DNA of 64,000 bases. Origin: Aureimonas psammosilenae. Lineage in GTDB: Bacteria; Pseudomonadota; Alphaproteobacteria; Rhizobiales; Rhizobiaceae. The position numbers and the translations under genes were made by a program. Shown here piece by piece: positions 27,515 through 40,679 of the stretch (position 1 is the first letter of the stretch; the number at the start of each line of letters is the position of its first letter). The notes below the pieces were generated by a model that was not told the origin of the DNA, did no database searches, and saw nothing but the letters and a program-made list of their open reading frames with translations. The stretch is taken from NCBI RefSeq assembly GCF_009176975.1, contig NZ_WEZG01000005.1, forward strand, positions 124,001 to 188,000. Direction: 5' to 3'.

Positions 27515-27678
27515 TCCCACGGCGCGCAAGAGCGCCGATTTCCGACTTTTCTCCGGTCCAAAACCGTCATCGCCACGTGGCCGCGTTCGATTTTGCTTGC
27601 CTTTACGCGGGTGGCGGGCGATTTCCCGCGCTGCACAAGCGGCGTCGGTGACGAGAGCCGGCCGCCTCCAAGGGAACG
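27515..27678. other. Leader region of metK
   Basis: These 164 bases contain a short hairpin (GGCGC at 27521, GCGCC at 27532) near the regulator's stop and a second one (CGCGGG at 27606, CCCGCG at 27625). I could not match the region to a SAM-II, SAM-V or SAM/SAH riboswitch. Confidence 0.35.
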
Positions 27679-28890
27679 ATGATGGTGCAAGGCGAGTATC
27701 TCTTCACTTCCGAAAGCGTTTCCGAAGGGCATCCGGACAAAGTCTGCGACCGCATTTCCGACGAGGTGGTGGACCTGTTCTATCGCGAGGCCAAGAAGTC
27801 CGGCATGGACCCGGCCCTGGTCCGCGTCGCCTGCGAAACGCTCGCCACCACCAATCGCATCGTGATCGCCGGCGAGGTCCGCTGCTCGCTGACCGAGAAG
27901 GAAATGCGCTCCAAGGTGAAGTCCGCCGCCCGGAAGGCCGTGAAGGCCATCGGCTACGAGCAGGACGGCTTCCACTGGAAGAAGGCCAAGATCGACATCC
28001 TCCTGCACAAGCAGTCCGCCGACATCGCGCAAGGGGTCGACGCGTCCGGCAACAAGGACGAGGGCGCGGGCGACCAGGGCATCATGTTCGGCTATGCCTG
28101 CCGCGAAACGCCGGACCTGATGCCGGCCCCGATCTACTACGCCCACAAGATCCTGGAGCGCCTCGCCAAGGCGCGCAAGGAAAACGAGGGCGAGGCCGGC
28201 AAGCTCGGGCCGGACGCGAAAAGCCAGGTGACGGTGCGCTATCGCGGCGGCCAGCCCAGCGAAGTCGCTTCCATCGTCCTGTCCACCCAGCATCTCGACG
28301 AGGACCTGTCCTCCGACGACGTTCGCCGCATCGTCGAGCCCTTCGTGCGCGAAGCGCTGGAAGGCCTGCCGATCGCCGAGTCCTGCGTGTGGCACGTCAA
28401 CCCGACCGGCAAGTTCGTGATCGGCGGCCCGGACGGGGACGCGGGCCTCACCGGCCGCAAGATCATCGTGGACACCTATGGCGGCGCGGCGCCCCACGGC
28501 GGCGGCGCGTTCTCCGGCAAGGACCCGACCAAGGTCGATCGCTCGGCCGCCTATGCGGCGCGCTACATCGCCAAGAACATCGTGGCCGCCAAGCTCGCCG
28601 AGCGCTGCACGATCCAGCTTTCCTATGCCATCGGCGTCGCCGAGCCCTTGTCGATCTATGTCGATCTGCATGGCACCGGCACGGTCGGCGAAGCCGAGAT
28701 CGAGAAGGCCATCCGCCAGACCATGCAGCTCACACCCCGCGCCATTCGCGAGCATCTGGACCTTTCGAAGCCGATCTATGCCCGCACCAGCGCCTATGGC
28801 CATTTCGGCCGCAAGGCGGGGCGCGACGGTTCCTTCTCCTGGGAGCGGACCGATCTCGCTCCCAAGCTGAAGGCGGCGCTTTCCGCTTGA
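27679..28890 (+). CDS. metK: S-adenosylmethionine synthetase
   Basis: This 403-residue enzyme makes S-adenosylmethionine from ATP and methionine. It shows [20 protein letters not shown] at the N-terminus, [12 protein letters not shown] in the middle (the adenine-binding loop) and [20 protein letters not shown], the glycine-rich phosphate loop. Length and motifs are complete. An AAGGGA site precedes the ATG at 27679; the adjacent second ATG at 27682 is also possible. SAM supplies the methyltransferases and radical-SAM enzymes encoded around it, including the TrmB gene 17 bases downstream, with which it is probably co-transcribed. Confidence 0.97.
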   Translation: MMVQGEYLFTSESVSEGHPDKVCDRISDEVVDLFYREAKKSGMDPALVRVACETLATTNRIVIAGEVRCSLTEKEMRSKVKSAARKAVKAIGYEQDGFHWKKAKIDILLHKQSADIAQGVDASGNKDEGAGDQGIMFGYACRETPDLMPAPIYYAHKILERLAKARKENEGEAGKLGPDAKSQVTVRYRGGQPSEVASIVLSTQHLDEDLSSDDVRRIVEPFVREALEGLPIAESCVWHVNPTGKFVIGGPDGDAGLTGRKIIVDTYGGAAPHGGGAFSGKDPTKVDRSAAYAARYIAKNIVAAKLAERCTIQLSYAIGVAEPLSIYVDLHGTGTVGEAEIEKAIRQTMQLTPRAIREHLDLSKPIYARTSAYGHFGRKAGRDGSFSWERTDLAPKLKAALSA

Positions 28891-28906
28891 GCGGAATGCG
28901 ACTGGC

Positions 28907-29635
28907 ATGAGCGAGGAGAACGAGGCCCCGTCCTATCCCAAGCGCCGCCGCGAGGCGTTCTTCGGACGGGTCATGGGCAAGACGCTGCGCCCGAATCAGG
29001 CGGAAATCTTCGACAGGCTGCTGCCGACCCTGGCGGTGGACCTGTCGCAGCCGGCGCCTGCAAATTTGGCGGACCTCTTCCCCATGCCGGTGGACGAGGT
29101 GCGCCTGGAGATCGGCTATGGCGGGGGCGAGCATCTTTTGTCGATGGCGGATCGCTTTCCGGGCATCGGTTTTCTCGGCGCTGAAGCGTTTCGCAACGGC
29201 ATCGCCAAGCTCCTTGCCGATGTCGAGGAGAAGGCGCGGCCGAACCTGCGCCTTCATGCCGACGATGCGACGATCCTTCTCGACTGGCTCCCCGAGGGCT
29301 CGCTTGGCGGTGTCGATCTGTTCTATCCGGACCCCTGGCCGAAGCGGCGTCATTGGAAGCGGCGATTCGTGTCCGAGGTCAATCTCGACCGGCTGGCGCG
29401 GGCGGTGCGGCCCGGCGGCCTGTTCCGATTCGCTTCCGACATCGACACCTATGTCGATTGGACGCTGCGCCATGTGCGCGACCACGGTGGGTTCGAATGG
29501 ACGGCGGAAACTTCCGCCGACTGGCATCGGCCATTCGAGGGTTGGCCGGGAACGCGCTACGAGGCCAAGGCTTTCCGGGAAGGGCGCAAAGCCGCTTACC
29601 TGACCTTCAAACGGCGCGACGCGCGAGGCGCTTGA
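28907..29635 (+). CDS. trmB: tRNA (guanine-N7-)-methyltransferase
   Basis: This 242-residue Rossmann methyltransferase makes m7G46 in the tRNA variable loop. It has the SAM-binding [15 protein letters not shown], the [15 protein letters not shown] block and the TrmB signature [20 protein letters not shown]. The C-terminal [18 protein letters not shown] is the usual T-x-Y/F-E motif. The ATG lies 17 bases after the metK stop. The downstream gap contains a separate promoter and a terminator, so this gene probably ends the metK transcript. Confidence 0.95.
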   Translation: MSEENEAPSYPKRRREAFFGRVMGKTLRPNQAEIFDRLLPTLAVDLSQPAPANLADLFPMPVDEVRLEIGYGGGEHLLSMADRFPGIGFLGAEAFRNGIAKLLADVEEKARPNLRLHADDATILLDWLPEGSLGGVDLFYPDPWPKRRHWKRRFVSEVNLDRLARAVRPGGLFRFASDIDTYVDWTLRHVRDHGGFEWTAETSADWHRPFEGWPGTRYEAKAFREGRKAAYLTFKRRDARGA

Positions 29636-29648
29636 TCGCGGACGCGCT

Positions 29649-29677
29649 TTGACATATATCGCTGATCGAAATTCTCT
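29649..29677 (+). promoter_or_regulatory. Candidate promoter of the rimP-nusA-infB operon
   Basis: A perfect -35 hexamer TTGACA (29649-29654), a 17-base spacer and a weak -10 TTCTCT (29672-29677) lie between trmB and rimP. Predicted transcription would begin near 29684, only a few bases before a strong terminator hairpin. Confidence 0.5.
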
Positions 29678-29690
29678 GCGACACCGTCGA

Positions 29691-29720
29691 GAGTGGGTCC
29701 TGCCGGTCCCGCTCTTTTTT
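29691..29720 (+). terminator. Intrinsic terminator in the rimP leader, possible attenuator
   Basis: GAGTGGGTCC and GGTCCCGCTC form a ten-pair stem with one U-G wobble and one U-U mismatch around a TGCC loop, followed by six T. It can end the metK-trmB transcript. Because the promoter-like TTGACA lies just upstream and rimP 94 bases downstream, it could also attenuate the rimP operon. Confidence 0.75.
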
Positions 29721-29813
29721 CTTATCGGAACCTTGTCCGAGCATGGCGACGGTGCAGCATTCATCCGTGAAGGCCCGGCACTCGTGCGTTCGGGCAGTCG
29801 ATCCGGAGTTCTG

Positions 29814-30443
29814 GTGACCGAAACCGACGCGACACTTCCTTCCGATCCGGCGTCCGACCGGCGCATCGTGACGGAGCATGGTCTGGAAGCCCGGATCGCT
29901 GCGATCGTGGAGCCGGTCGCCGAGCAGATCGGTTATCGCCTCGTGCGCGTGAAGGTCTCGCGGATGAACGGCATGACGCTGCAGATCATGGCCGAGCGCC
30001 CGGACGGCGCGATGTCGATTGACGATTGCGAGGCCTTGAGCCGCGCCCTGTCTCCGGTTCTCGACGTCGAGGACCCGATCGTGCAGGAATATCATCTGGA
30101 AGTGTCCTCTCCCGGCATCGACCGCCCGCTCGTGCGGCGCAGCGATTTCGAAACGTGGCGCGGCCATCTCCTGAAGCTCGAAACCAGCCAGATGACGGGC
30201 GGGCGCAAGCGTTGGCGCGGGCGCATCCTCGAGGTCGGGGCGGACACCGTCACGATCGAGCGTGACCAGGTGCAGCCGGACGAGGAGCGCAATGTCGCCA
30301 TTGCCTTCGAGGCTATCGGCGACGCCCGTCTGGTTCTCACCGACGAACTGATCGCCGCCGCCCTGAAGGCGGACAAGGATGCCCGCCGGGGCGTGCTCGC
30401 AGGCACGGCGGACAACGACAACGACGAAGAAGCCCGCGACTGA
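29814..30443 (+). CDS. rimP: Ribosome maturation factor RimP
   Basis: This 209-residue protein helps assemble the 30S subunit. It has the N-terminal alpha/beta domain (IVEPVAEQIGYRLVRVKVSR), the SIDDCEALSRALSPVLDVED block and YHLEVSSPGIDRPLVRRSDF, followed by a C-terminal SH3-like domain. The acidic C-terminal tail (NDNDEEARD) is common in this order. I chose the GTG at 29814 (MTETDATLPSD) with GGAG 5 bases upstream; the in-frame extension to 29649 runs through the leader hairpin and is not conserved. It is the first gene of the rimP-nusA-ylxR-infB-rbfA-truB operon. Confidence 0.93.
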   Translation: MTETDATLPSDPASDRRIVTEHGLEARIAAIVEPVAEQIGYRLVRVKVSRMNGMTLQIMAERPDGAMSIDDCEALSRALSPVLDVEDPIVQEYHLEVSSPGIDRPLVRRSDFETWRGHLLKLETSQMTGGRKRWRGRILEVGADTVTIERDQVQPDEERNVAIAFEAIGDARLVLTDELIAAALKADKDARRGVLAGTADNDNDEEARD

Positions 30444-30486
30444 GCGCCCGTGAAGGGCGGCTCACGGGGCGAGGAGAACAGCGAAG

Positions 30487-32082
30487 ATGGCAGTCAGTGC
30501 GAACCGGCTCGAGCTTCTGCAGATCGCGGACGCCGTCGCGCGCGAGAAGTCGATCGATCGTGAGATCGTGATCGAAGCGATGGCGGATGCGATCCAGAAG
30601 GCCGCCCGCTCGCGCTACGGCCAGGAAACCAACATCCGCGTCGACATCAACACGCGCACCGGCGAGATGAAGCTCCAGCGGCTTCTCGAAGTGGTGGAAG
30701 ACGTCGAGAATCCGGCGACTCAGATCTATCTCGATCTCGCCCGCGACAAGAACCCCGACGCCGAGCCGGGCGACTTCATCGCCGAGCAGCTTCCGCCGAT
30801 GGATTTCGGCCGTATCGCGGCGCAGTCCGCCAAGCAGGTCATCGTGCAGAAGGTGCGCGAGGCCGAGCGCGACAAGCAGTACGAGGAATATCACGACCGT
30901 GTCGGCGAGATCGTCAACGGCACGGTGAAGCGCGTCGAATACGGCAACGTCATCGTCGATCTCGGCAAGGGCGAGGGCATCATCCGCCGCGACGAGCAGA
31001 TCCCGCGCGAACTGTTCCGCTACGGCGACCGCGTGCGCGCCTATATCTACGACGTGCGCCGCGAGCCGCGTGGGCCCCAGATCTTCCTGAGCCGCACCCA
31101 TCCGCAGTTCATGGCAAAGCTCTTCGCCATGGAAGTGCCGGAAATCTACGACGGCATCATCACCATCAAGGCGGTGGCCCGCGATCCGGGCTCGCGCGCC
31201 AAAATCGCCGTGGTGTCGCGCGATTCGTCGGTCGATCCGGTCGGCGCGTGCGTCGGTATGCGCGGCTCCAGAGTCCAGGCGGTGGTCGGCGAGCTTCAGG
31301 GCGAGAAGATCGACATCATCCCCTGGCAGCCCGATGCCGCGTCCTTCCTCGTCAACGCCCTTCAACCGGCGGCGGTGGCCAAGGTCGTGCTGGATGAGGA
31401 CGCCGAGCGTATTGAAGTCGTGGTGCCCGATGACCAACTATCCCTTGCGATCGGTCGACGCGGCCAGAACGTGCGTCTCGCCTCGCAGTTGACCGGCTGG
31501 GATATCGACATCCTCACCGAGCAGGAGGAGTCGGAGCGGCGGCAGAAGGAATTCGCCGAGCGGTCCGATCTCTTCATGAACGCGCTGAACGTCGACGAGA
31601 TGGTCGCCCAGCTTCTCGCCTCGGAGGGCTTCACCTCCGTTGAGGAAGTGGCCTATGTCGAGGTGGACGAAGTGGCCTCCATCGACGGGTTCGACGAGGA
31701 CACGGCGGCCGAGATCCAGGCACGTGCCCGCGATTATCTCGATCGGCGCGAGAACGAGTTCGACGAGAAGCGCAAGAGCCTCGGCGTCGAGGACGAGTTG
31801 AAGGAGATCGAGGGCCTGAAGACCGACATGCTGGTCGCCCTCGGCGAAGACGGCATCAAGTCGATGGAAGACTTCGCCGGCTGCGCGGCCGACGATCTCG
31901 TCGGCTGGACCGAGCGCAAGGACGGTGAAACGAAGAAGTTCGAGGGCGCTTTGTCGAAGTTCGACGTAAGCCGCGCCGAGGCCGAATCGATGATCCTGAA
32001 GGCGCGGTTGAAGGCGGGCTGGATCACCGAGGACGAAGCGCCGGCGCAGGAAGATGAGACCGCCGAGGAGGCGGCCGAGTAA
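30487..32082 (+). CDS. nusA: Transcription termination/antitermination protein NusA
   Basis: This 531-residue RNA polymerase-binding factor affects pausing, termination and antitermination. The N-terminal domain is followed by an S1 domain (about 135-200, [20 protein letters not shown]) and two KH domains (about 230-345, with [20 protein letters not shown] and [20 protein letters not shown]). Two acidic helical repeats lie at the C-terminus ([31 protein letters not shown]). GAGGAGAA precedes the ATG. Position between rimP and ylxR is standard. Confidence 0.97.
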   Translation: MAVSANRLELLQIADAVAREKSIDREIVIEAMADAIQKAARSRYGQETNIRVDINTRTGEMKLQRLLEVVEDVENPATQIYLDLARDKNPDAEPGDFIAEQLPPMDFGRIAAQSAKQVIVQKVREAERDKQYEEYHDRVGEIVNGTVKRVEYGNVIVDLGKGEGIIRRDEQIPRELFRYGDRVRAYIYDVRREPRGPQIFLSRTHPQFMAKLFAMEVPEIYDGIITIKAVARDPGSRAKIAVVSRDSSVDPVGACVGMRGSRVQAVVGELQGEKIDIIPWQPDAASFLVNALQPAAVAKVVLDEDAERIEVVVPDDQLSLAIGRRGQNVRLASQLTGWDIDILTEQEESERRQKEFAERSDLFMNALNVDEMVAQLLASEGFTSVEEVAYVEVDEVASIDGFDEDTAAEIQARARDYLDRRENEFDEKRKSLGVEDELKEIEGLKTDMLVALGEDGIKSMEDFAGCAADDLVGWTERKDGETKKFEGALSKFDVSRAEAESMILKARLKAGWITEDEAPAQEDETAEEAAE

Positions 32083-32116
32083 GACCTTCGCGGTTCGAAA
32101 GGCCGAGTGAAGGGAC

Positions 32117-32761
32117 ATGACGCGGATGGCGGACGAAGACGAGATGAACCCGCGCATGTGCGTCGTGTCCCGGCAAAGCTTCGAGCCGGATCAACTGATC
32201 CGATTCGTCGCCGCGCCCGACGGCTCCGTGGTGCCCGACCTGAAGCGCAAGCTTCCCGGCCGGGGCGTCCATGTCGAGGCTCGGCGAGAAGTTGTGGAAC
32301 TTGCGGTCAAGCGCCGGCTTTTTGGCAGGGGGCTGAAGCGCGAGGTTCAGGTGGGCGCCGATCTGCCGGATGTGGTGGACAGCGTTCTGGAGCGCTCGGC
32401 GCTCGGCTTCTTCAGCCTCGCCCGAAAGGCGGGGGCAGTGGTGACGGGGGCCTCGCGGGTGGATGCCGCGGTGCGTTCGGGAGCGGCGATCGCCGTTCTC
32501 CATGCCCGGGACGCCGCGCCCGATGGGGTGCGCAAGATCGACGCGGCGCGCTTCGCGGTCGCCGCGATGGAGGAAACGGAACAGATTCCCGCCTATCGCC
32601 CAACCGGTTCGGGCGAATTGGGTTTAGCCATCGGCGGGGACAATGTGATACATGCGGCCGTCCTTGCCGGAGAGGCGGGCGCAGCCCTCGTGAAGCGCCT
32701 GGAAGCGCTGGCGGGTTATCGGGGCGAAAGCACCGTTGGGCGAGCAAGTCCGGCAACCTGA
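32117..32761 (+). CDS. YlxR (DUF448) RNA-binding protein fused to an L7Ae-like domain
   Basis: This 214-residue protein has an N-terminal YlxR domain (about residues 12-85, with RMCVVSRQSFEPDQLIRFVA and KLPGRGVHVEA) and a C-terminal L7Ae/YlxQ-like domain (about 93-185, with ALGFFSLARKAGAVVTGASR). YlxR and YlxQ are separate genes between nusA and infB in many bacteria; the fusion is normal in alphaproteobacteria. It is thought to bind RNA and act in translation or RNase P regulation, but the role is not fixed. The ATG at 32126 is an alternative start with better spacing to GAAGGG. Confidence 0.88.
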   Translation: MTRMADEDEMNPRMCVVSRQSFEPDQLIRFVAAPDGSVVPDLKRKLPGRGVHVEARREVVELAVKRRLFGRGLKREVQVGADLPDVVDSVLERSALGFFSLARKAGAVVTGASRVDAAVRSGAAIAVLHARDAAPDGVRKIDAARFAVAAMEETEQIPAYRPTGSGELGLAIGGDNVIHAAVLAGEAGAALVKRLEALAGYRGESTVGRASPAT

Positions 32762-32849
32762 GAAGACGACAAATTGAAGGGACCTTCGATGAGGTCTTAA
32801 GAGAATTGACGGGCAAGGGAGCGATCCCGCCCAGGAAGCGGAAGTATAG

Positions 32850-36170
<3,321 letters not shown>

Positions 36171-36198
36171 GCCGAAAGGCGACAGGGCGGACCGAATG

Positions 36199-36230
36199 GA
36201 ACCCGGCGCCTCGACGCCGGGTTCGTTTTT
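36199..36230 (+). terminator. Strong intrinsic terminator between infB and rbfA
   Basis: A perfect 10-base-pair stem (GAACCCGGCG at 36199, CGCCGGGTTC at 36215) with a 6-base loop is followed by GTTTTT. It lies inside what is usually one operon, so part of the transcripts would stop after infB. Confidence 0.88.
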
Positions 36231-36308
36231 GTTGAGGGAGGACGGCGGAACGGACGACCCCGCGCCGCCGTGCCCGACCCCACGCGTTTTTCCGAAAAGC
36301 GTCACCTC

Positions 36309-36731
36309 ATGGCCAAGCACAAGAACCAGACCAAGGGGCCGTCCCAGCGCCAGCTTTCCGTTGGCGAGAACGTGCGTCATGGCCTGTCCGCCATTCTCGG
36401 GCGGCACGAGATCGAAGACCCCGTCCTGGAAAAGATGGTGCTCTCGGTCTCCGAGGTCCGCATGTCGCCGGACCTCAAACTCGCCACGGCATATATCACC
36501 GCCTTCGGGCAGGACGACATGGAGCCGACGGTGGCCGCCCTGAACCGCCATGCGCGGTTTCTGCGGGGGCGTTTGACGCCTTTGTTGCGTCAAATGAAAT
36601 ACATGCCGGAAGTCCGCTTCCGCGCCGATGAATCCTTCGACAACTACGCGCGCATCGACCGCCTCCTGAAATCTCCGGAAGTGGTGCGCGACCTCGAAGG
36701 CGATGATGACATGAACGAGGACGAGAATTGA
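36309..36731 (+). CDS. rbfA: Ribosome-binding factor A
   Basis: This 140-residue single KH-like domain protein matures the 16S rRNA 5' end and supports growth in the cold. It has [37 protein letters not shown] and a conserved [20 protein letters not shown]. The ATG at 36309 gives the usual [15 protein letters not shown] start; the GTG at 36270 would add 13 residues. No strong ribosome-binding site is visible. The stop codon shares its last base with the truB ATG. Confidence 0.94.
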   Translation: MAKHKNQTKGPSQRQLSVGENVRHGLSAILGRHEIEDPVLEKMVLSVSEVRMSPDLKLATAYITAFGQDDMEPTVAALNRHARFLRGRLTPLLRQMKYMPEVRFRADESFDNYARIDRLLKSPEVVRDLEGDDDMNEDEN

Positions 36732-37714
36732 TGTCGCGACGCGGCAAGAAGCCGAAGGGCCGGGCCATTTCCGGCTGGGTGATCCTCGACAAGCCCAAGG
36801 GACTGGGCTCCACCGAGGCCGTATCGAAGATGAAGTGGCTGTTCTTCGCGCAGAAGGCGGGCCATGCGGGCACGCTCGATCCGCTGGCCTCCGGCCTTTT
36901 GCCGATCGCGCTCGGCGACGCGACGAAGACCGTGCCCTTCGTGATGGACGGCGAGAAGACCTATCTCTTCACCGTCCAATGGGGCGCGGAGACGACGACC
37001 GATGACACGGAAGGGCCGGTGGTGCGATCCTCCGACACGCGCCCGACCCGCCCGCAAGTGGAAGCGCTTCTGCCGAACTATACCGGCGAGATTTCCCAGG
37101 TGCCCCCGCAGTTCTCGGCCATCAAGATCGAGGGCGAGCGCGCTTATGATCTGGCGCGCGAAGGCGAGATCGTTCAGATCGCGGCCCGCACCGTCAACGT
37201 CCACCGGCTCGACATCGTGGAGATGGGCGAAAGCTCCACCACCTTCATCGCCGAATGCGGCAAGGGCACCTATGTGCGCTCCATCGCGCGCGATCTCGGG
37301 CGCGATCTCGGCTGCTTCGGCCATGTCACGGCGCTCCGCCGCACGGCGGTCGGCGCCTTCAACGAGGACGACATGGTCGAACTCGGCGAACTGGAAACCG
37401 TCGCCGACGAGGGCCGCGAGGAACTCGATGCCGAAGCCGTGGAAGCCGGGGCGCGGGCGCGTGTCGTGGACTTCTCCGGGCTCGACGAGTACCTGATCGA
37501 GCCGGAAGCAGCTCTGTCCGACCTCTACGAGGTGGCGCTCAGCGACGAGCAGGCGGGGCGCGTCCTTGCCGGCAACCCGGTGCTCTTGCGCGGGCGCGAC
37601 GCGCCGGCCTTCTGCGAGGAAGCCTACGCCACCGGCCACGGCCGCCTCGTGGCGCTCGGCAGCGTCGAGGAAGGCTCGTTCCGCCCGAAGCGCGTGTTCG
37701 GCGGAAGGGGCTGA
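36731..37714 (+). CDS. truB: tRNA pseudouridine(55) synthase
   Basis: This 327-residue enzyme makes pseudouridine 55 in the T loop of tRNAs. The catalytic aspartate is in [19 protein letters not shown] (about residue 47), after [40 protein letters not shown] and [20 protein letters not shown] are further family blocks. The C-terminal part is longer than in Escherichia coli, as in other alphaproteobacteria. The ATG follows the rbfA stop with a one-base overlap (TGATG). Confidence 0.95.
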   Translation: MSRRGKKPKGRAISGWVILDKPKGLGSTEAVSKMKWLFFAQKAGHAGTLDPLASGLLPIALGDATKTVPFVMDGEKTYLFTVQWGAETTTDDTEGPVVRSSDTRPTRPQVEALLPNYTGEISQVPPQFSAIKIEGERAYDLAREGEIVQIAARTVNVHRLDIVEMGESSTTFIAECGKGTYVRSIARDLGRDLGCFGHVTALRRTAVGAFNEDDMVELGELETVADEGREELDAEAVEAGARARVVDFSGLDEYLIEPEAALSDLYEVALSDEQAGRVLAGNPVLLRGRDAPAFCEEAYATGHGRLVALGSVEEGSFRPKRVFGGRG

Positions 37715-37719
37715 AAGCC

Positions 37720-38553
37720 ATGAAGCGGCGGTTCGTTCAGTGCGATGTCTTCTCGCGCACTCCAGCGCGCGGCAACGGCCTCGCCGTGGTGGTGGAAGCG
37801 CAAGGTCTTTCGGCCGAGGCGATGCAGAACTTCGCGGCTTGGACGAACCTCGCCGAAACGACCTTCCTCCTGCCGCCGGAAGACCCGCGCGCCGACTACA
37901 GGGTGCGGATCTTCACGCCGGTTCGCGAGATGCCCTTCGCGGGGCATCCGACGCTGGGAAGCTGCATGACCTGGCTCCATGCCGGTGGAAGCCCACGCGA
38001 GCCGGGGATCGTTCGCCAGGAATGCCCGATCGGCATCGTGGAGATCGATGTCACCGGGGAGGAGCCGGCCTTCACCGCGCCGCCGACGAAGATCGAGCCG
38101 CTCAGTGACGAAGCGCTCGCCGATATCGCGGATGCGCTGGAGATTCCGCGTGAGCGTATTCTGCGCACCGCGCTTCTCGACAACGGGCCGGTGTGGCAGG
38201 TTCTGGAACTCGCCAGCGCGCAAGACGTGCTGGCGGTGGATGCCACGAAGGTGCGCTGGCCGGAGCACCGCCCGGTCGGCCTCATCGGAGCGCATGCGCC
38301 GGGCGGAGAATGCGCCTACGAGGTACGGATGCTGGCGCCTTCCAGCGGCATGAACGAGGACCCGATCACCGGCTCGCTGAACGCCGCTCTCGCCCGCTGG
38401 ATGCTGGCGGAAGGGCGGTTGCCGGACGCCGTGACGGTCGCGCAGGGCACCGCCATCGGCCGCCTCGGCCGCGTCCGCGTCACCCCGAGGGGCGGGGACG
38501 TCCTGATCGGCGGCGCGGTCTCGATCATGATCGACGGGGTGTTGGAGCTTTAA
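37720..38553 (+). CDS. PhzF-family isomerase-like protein
   Basis: This 277-residue protein has the diaminopimelate-epimerase-like double barrel of the PhzF family. The catalytic Glu is in TNLAETTFLLPP (about residue 45). RIFTPVREMPFAGHPTLGSC and MNEDPITGSLNAALARWML are the other two family motifs. PhzF itself isomerises a phenazine precursor, but most chromosomal members such as YddE have no known substrate, and no phenazine genes are present here. It starts 5 bases after truB, so it may be co-transcribed. Confidence 0.9.
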   Translation: MKRRFVQCDVFSRTPARGNGLAVVVEAQGLSAEAMQNFAAWTNLAETTFLLPPEDPRADYRVRIFTPVREMPFAGHPTLGSCMTWLHAGGSPREPGIVRQECPIGIVEIDVTGEEPAFTAPPTKIEPLSDEALADIADALEIPRERILRTALLDNGPVWQVLELASAQDVLAVDATKVRWPEHRPVGLIGAHAPGGECAYEVRMLAPSSGMNEDPITGSLNAALARWMLAEGRLPDAVTVAQGTAIGRLGRVRVTPRGGDVLIGGAVSIMIDGVLEL

Positions 38554-38618
38554 GGGCGCGCCGTTTGGGTCCAAGGCTATGGTTATCGGCGCTCGCCAAT
38601 CTCGGCGGATGTCGATCG

Positions 38619-39845
38619 CTATGCGGTTGGCGAAGGGGATAATCGACGGACGACTTCTTCCGTATCTTCCACGAACGCCCGTTTCGGGAGGGCGTAATGC
38701 GCCCCTGAGCGCGTCACGATGACGAGATGGTCTGGGCGCTCCTCGATCGCCGCGATTTCGGAACGCGGTATCAGGTCCCGATAGTCGGCCTGTCGGAACA
38801 ACGCTCCGTCCGCATCGAGTTCGACGACGACCTCGTCGTAATCCGAATCGGACGCATAGACCGTCTCTTTCATTCCCTGCGCATAGGAGCGGAGCGACGG
38901 CGAGCGGGTCGCGTAGAACCCAATCGCGCCGACTGCCGCCACTGCCGCCCAAATCCATCCGCCCCAAGGAAACCCGTCGACGAAATCCGCCATGGCGATG
39001 CTCAAAGGCGGCCTGCGCAGGTCGATGGCCCAGATCACCATCGGAACCATCTGGATCGCCAGACAGAGCAAGAGCCAAGGGAGGATCACGCGAAGAACCC
39101 AGGTCCCTGGCGTATAGAAACGCTGGAAGCTGTGCAGGATTTCCTGGAGGTGATCCTCCTCCTTCAGGATATATCGTAGCTGCGACACACCCGGCCGCGA
39201 GGTGTCCTCTTCGGACGCCGCAGATTCGCTCGGCCGGGATGTCGACGACGACGCTTGTGATAGGGCGACATCCGCCCAGCGTTTGGCACTGGCGATCTGG
39301 TCCTCGCTCAACTGATCCTTCGGCAGGATTACCGGCTCGCGCGCCGCATGACTGACGAGAACCACGAGTTCGGCGGTTTCGGCAAGACGGGAAAAACTGC
39401 GCGATGGCTGGAAAAGCTGGCGTTGGCCGATCCGAGCCAGAATGCCGGTCGGCATGAATTCATAGTTGATGGAGAGGACGTCCGGCACACCACGTTTCGC
39501 CAGCAAACCGGAGTTCATCCGCACGTGCGACCGCGCCAAGCCGGCGATGCCGATCCAAAGGAGTAACGCCAGAAATGCGGCCAGAGCGATGACGGGCAGA
39601 ACCGCCGACGCGGCGATGGGGCTCGCACGAGCATCGGTGTGCCAGATGGAAAAGGAGCCGAGAGCAATTAGGAAAATTGCCGTCCCGATGGCGATTGGCG
39701 AAACGGATCGCTGCATACGCTCGGGATCTAGATCTGCTGCTAGGAGGATGCCGCGCGCCATCTGGACACGGGTTAGACGAACGTCGAACGTCAATGGCGT
39801 TAGCGCCGAAGCGTCGGTCCGCGATACGTTGGGAACTCTGACCAA
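38619..39845 (-). CDS. Membrane protein with two YcxB-like halves
   Basis: This roughly 408-residue protein appears to be an internal duplication. Each half has a short N-terminal strand-helix ([36 protein letters not shown]), two membrane helices and a soluble YcxB-like C-terminal domain ([40 protein letters not shown], ending [16 protein letters not shown]). YcxB-like proteins have no known function. The start is uncertain: TTG at 39845 and at 39794 are both possible and neither has a clear ribosome-binding site. It lies alone on the reverse strand between PhzF and rpsO. Confidence 0.6.
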   Translation of the reverse strand: MVRVPNVSRTDASALTPLTFDVRLTRVQMARGILLAADLDPERMQRSVSPIAIGTAIFLIALGSFSIWHTDARASPIAASAVLPVIALAAFLALLLWIGIAGLARSHVRMNSGLLAKRGVPDVLSINYEFMPTGILARIGQRQLFQPSRSFSRLAETAELVVLVSHAAREPVILPKDQLSEDQIASAKRWADVALSQASSSTSRPSESAASEEDTSRPGVSQLRYILKEEDHLQEILHSFQRFYTPGTWVLRVILPWLLLCLAIQMVPMVIWAIDLRRPPLSIAMADFVDGFPWGGWIWAAVAAVGAIGFYATRSPSLRSYAQGMKETVYASDSDYDEVVVELDADGALFRQADYRDLIPRSEIAAIEERPDHLVIVTRSGAHYALPKRAFVEDTEEVVRRLSPSPTA

Positions 39846-40160
39846 AGGAGGATCCGTTTAGAAGGCCGACGTTTTATTAGATGCTTGGACGTCGAGCGCC
39901 CATCGGACCGATATATCGTCGCCTCGAAGGTTTGCGATGACCATTCCTTTCAGGAAGTAACCATCGAACGTACGCGTAGCCCGCGCCGAAAGGCTGGAGC
40001 GCCGCTTGGCGAACTGTACTGGCGCTTGCATCCTATATCGACTATATCGGCGTCAGCGTCGGACTGCGTCATCCGCCTTTCTTGCGCTTTTCACGGCCCT
40101 CGCTGGACGACATCCCGGCCTTGGGCGACCGAACACTCCCATCCAAGAAAGGGATTTCCG
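39846..40160. other. Intergenic region between the YcxB-like gene and rpsO
   Basis: These 315 bases contain no gene that I can support. AT-rich hexamers TATATC and CTATAT around 40034-40047 suggest the rpsO promoter, but no matching -35 is obvious. It should also hold the promoter of the reverse-strand gene. Confidence 0.4.
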
Positions 40161-40430
40161 ATGTCGATCACTGCTGAGCGCAAGGCCGAGCTCATCAAGG
40201 ACTACGCCACCAAGGACGGCGATTCCGGTTCTCCGGAAGTGCAGGTCGCGCTCCTGTCCGAGCGCATCTCGAACCTGACCGAGCACTTCAAGGGCCACAA
40301 GAAGGACAACCATTCGCGTCGCGGCCTCCTGAAGATGGTCTCGACCCGCCGCCGGCTCCTCGACTACCTGAAGAGCCGCGACGAAGGGCGTTACAACACC
40401 CTGATCGGTCGCCTGGGCCTGCGCCGCTAA
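40161..40430 (+). CDS. rpsO: 30S ribosomal protein S15
   Basis: This 89-residue protein has the complete S15 sequence pattern: [40 protein letters not shown] and [20 protein letters not shown]. It binds the central domain of 16S rRNA early in 30S assembly. AAAGGGA lies 7 bases before the ATG. The rpsO-pnp pair is nearly universal; here a hairpin lies between them. In other bacteria S15 represses its own translation and RNase III/PNPase control the shared transcript, so similar control is possible. Confidence 0.98.
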   Translation: MSITAERKAELIKDYATKDGDSGSPEVQVALLSERISNLTEHFKGHKKDNHSRRGLLKMVSTRRRLLDYLKSRDEGRYNTLIGRLGLRR

Positions 40431-40442
40431 GACCTGAGTTTC

Positions 40443-40475
40443 GGATCGGCGGGCCGGCAACGAGCCCGCCGATCC
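40443..40475 (+). terminator. Long perfect hairpin between rpsO and pnp
   Basis: GGATCGGCGGG (40443-40453) and CCCGCCGATCC (40465-40475) make an 11-base-pair perfect stem with an 11-base loop, starting 12 bases after the rpsO stop. The following CTTAT is a poor T-run. It may be a partial terminator or an RNase III-type processing site for pnp control. Confidence 0.6.
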
Positions 40476-40679
40476 CTTATGGAGCCGACCCGCTCCCGAC
40501 CACCCGGCGCCGGCTCGGCCGCGCCGGCGAACCCGAACCGGAACGGTCATGGGGCAGGATTGCCGGAGGCTCACCCGAGCCTCCCGCTGTCTTGCCCATG
40601 GGCGCTTCCAAACCGAAAAATGCGACCGGCGGTCGCCGGGCTCTTGTTATCGAGCCGGGGCCGCAATGGAAGGCAAGAT

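Noticed and set aside
27515-27678. Possible SAM-sensing riboswitch ahead of metK.
   Set aside because: Only two simple GC-rich hairpins are present and no conserved core of SAM-II, SAM-V or SAM/SAH classes could be found by eye.
29649-29813. N-terminal extension of RimP through the leader.
   Set aside because: It would translate the terminator hairpin; RimP homologues begin near the GTG at 29814, which has GGAG at proper spacing.
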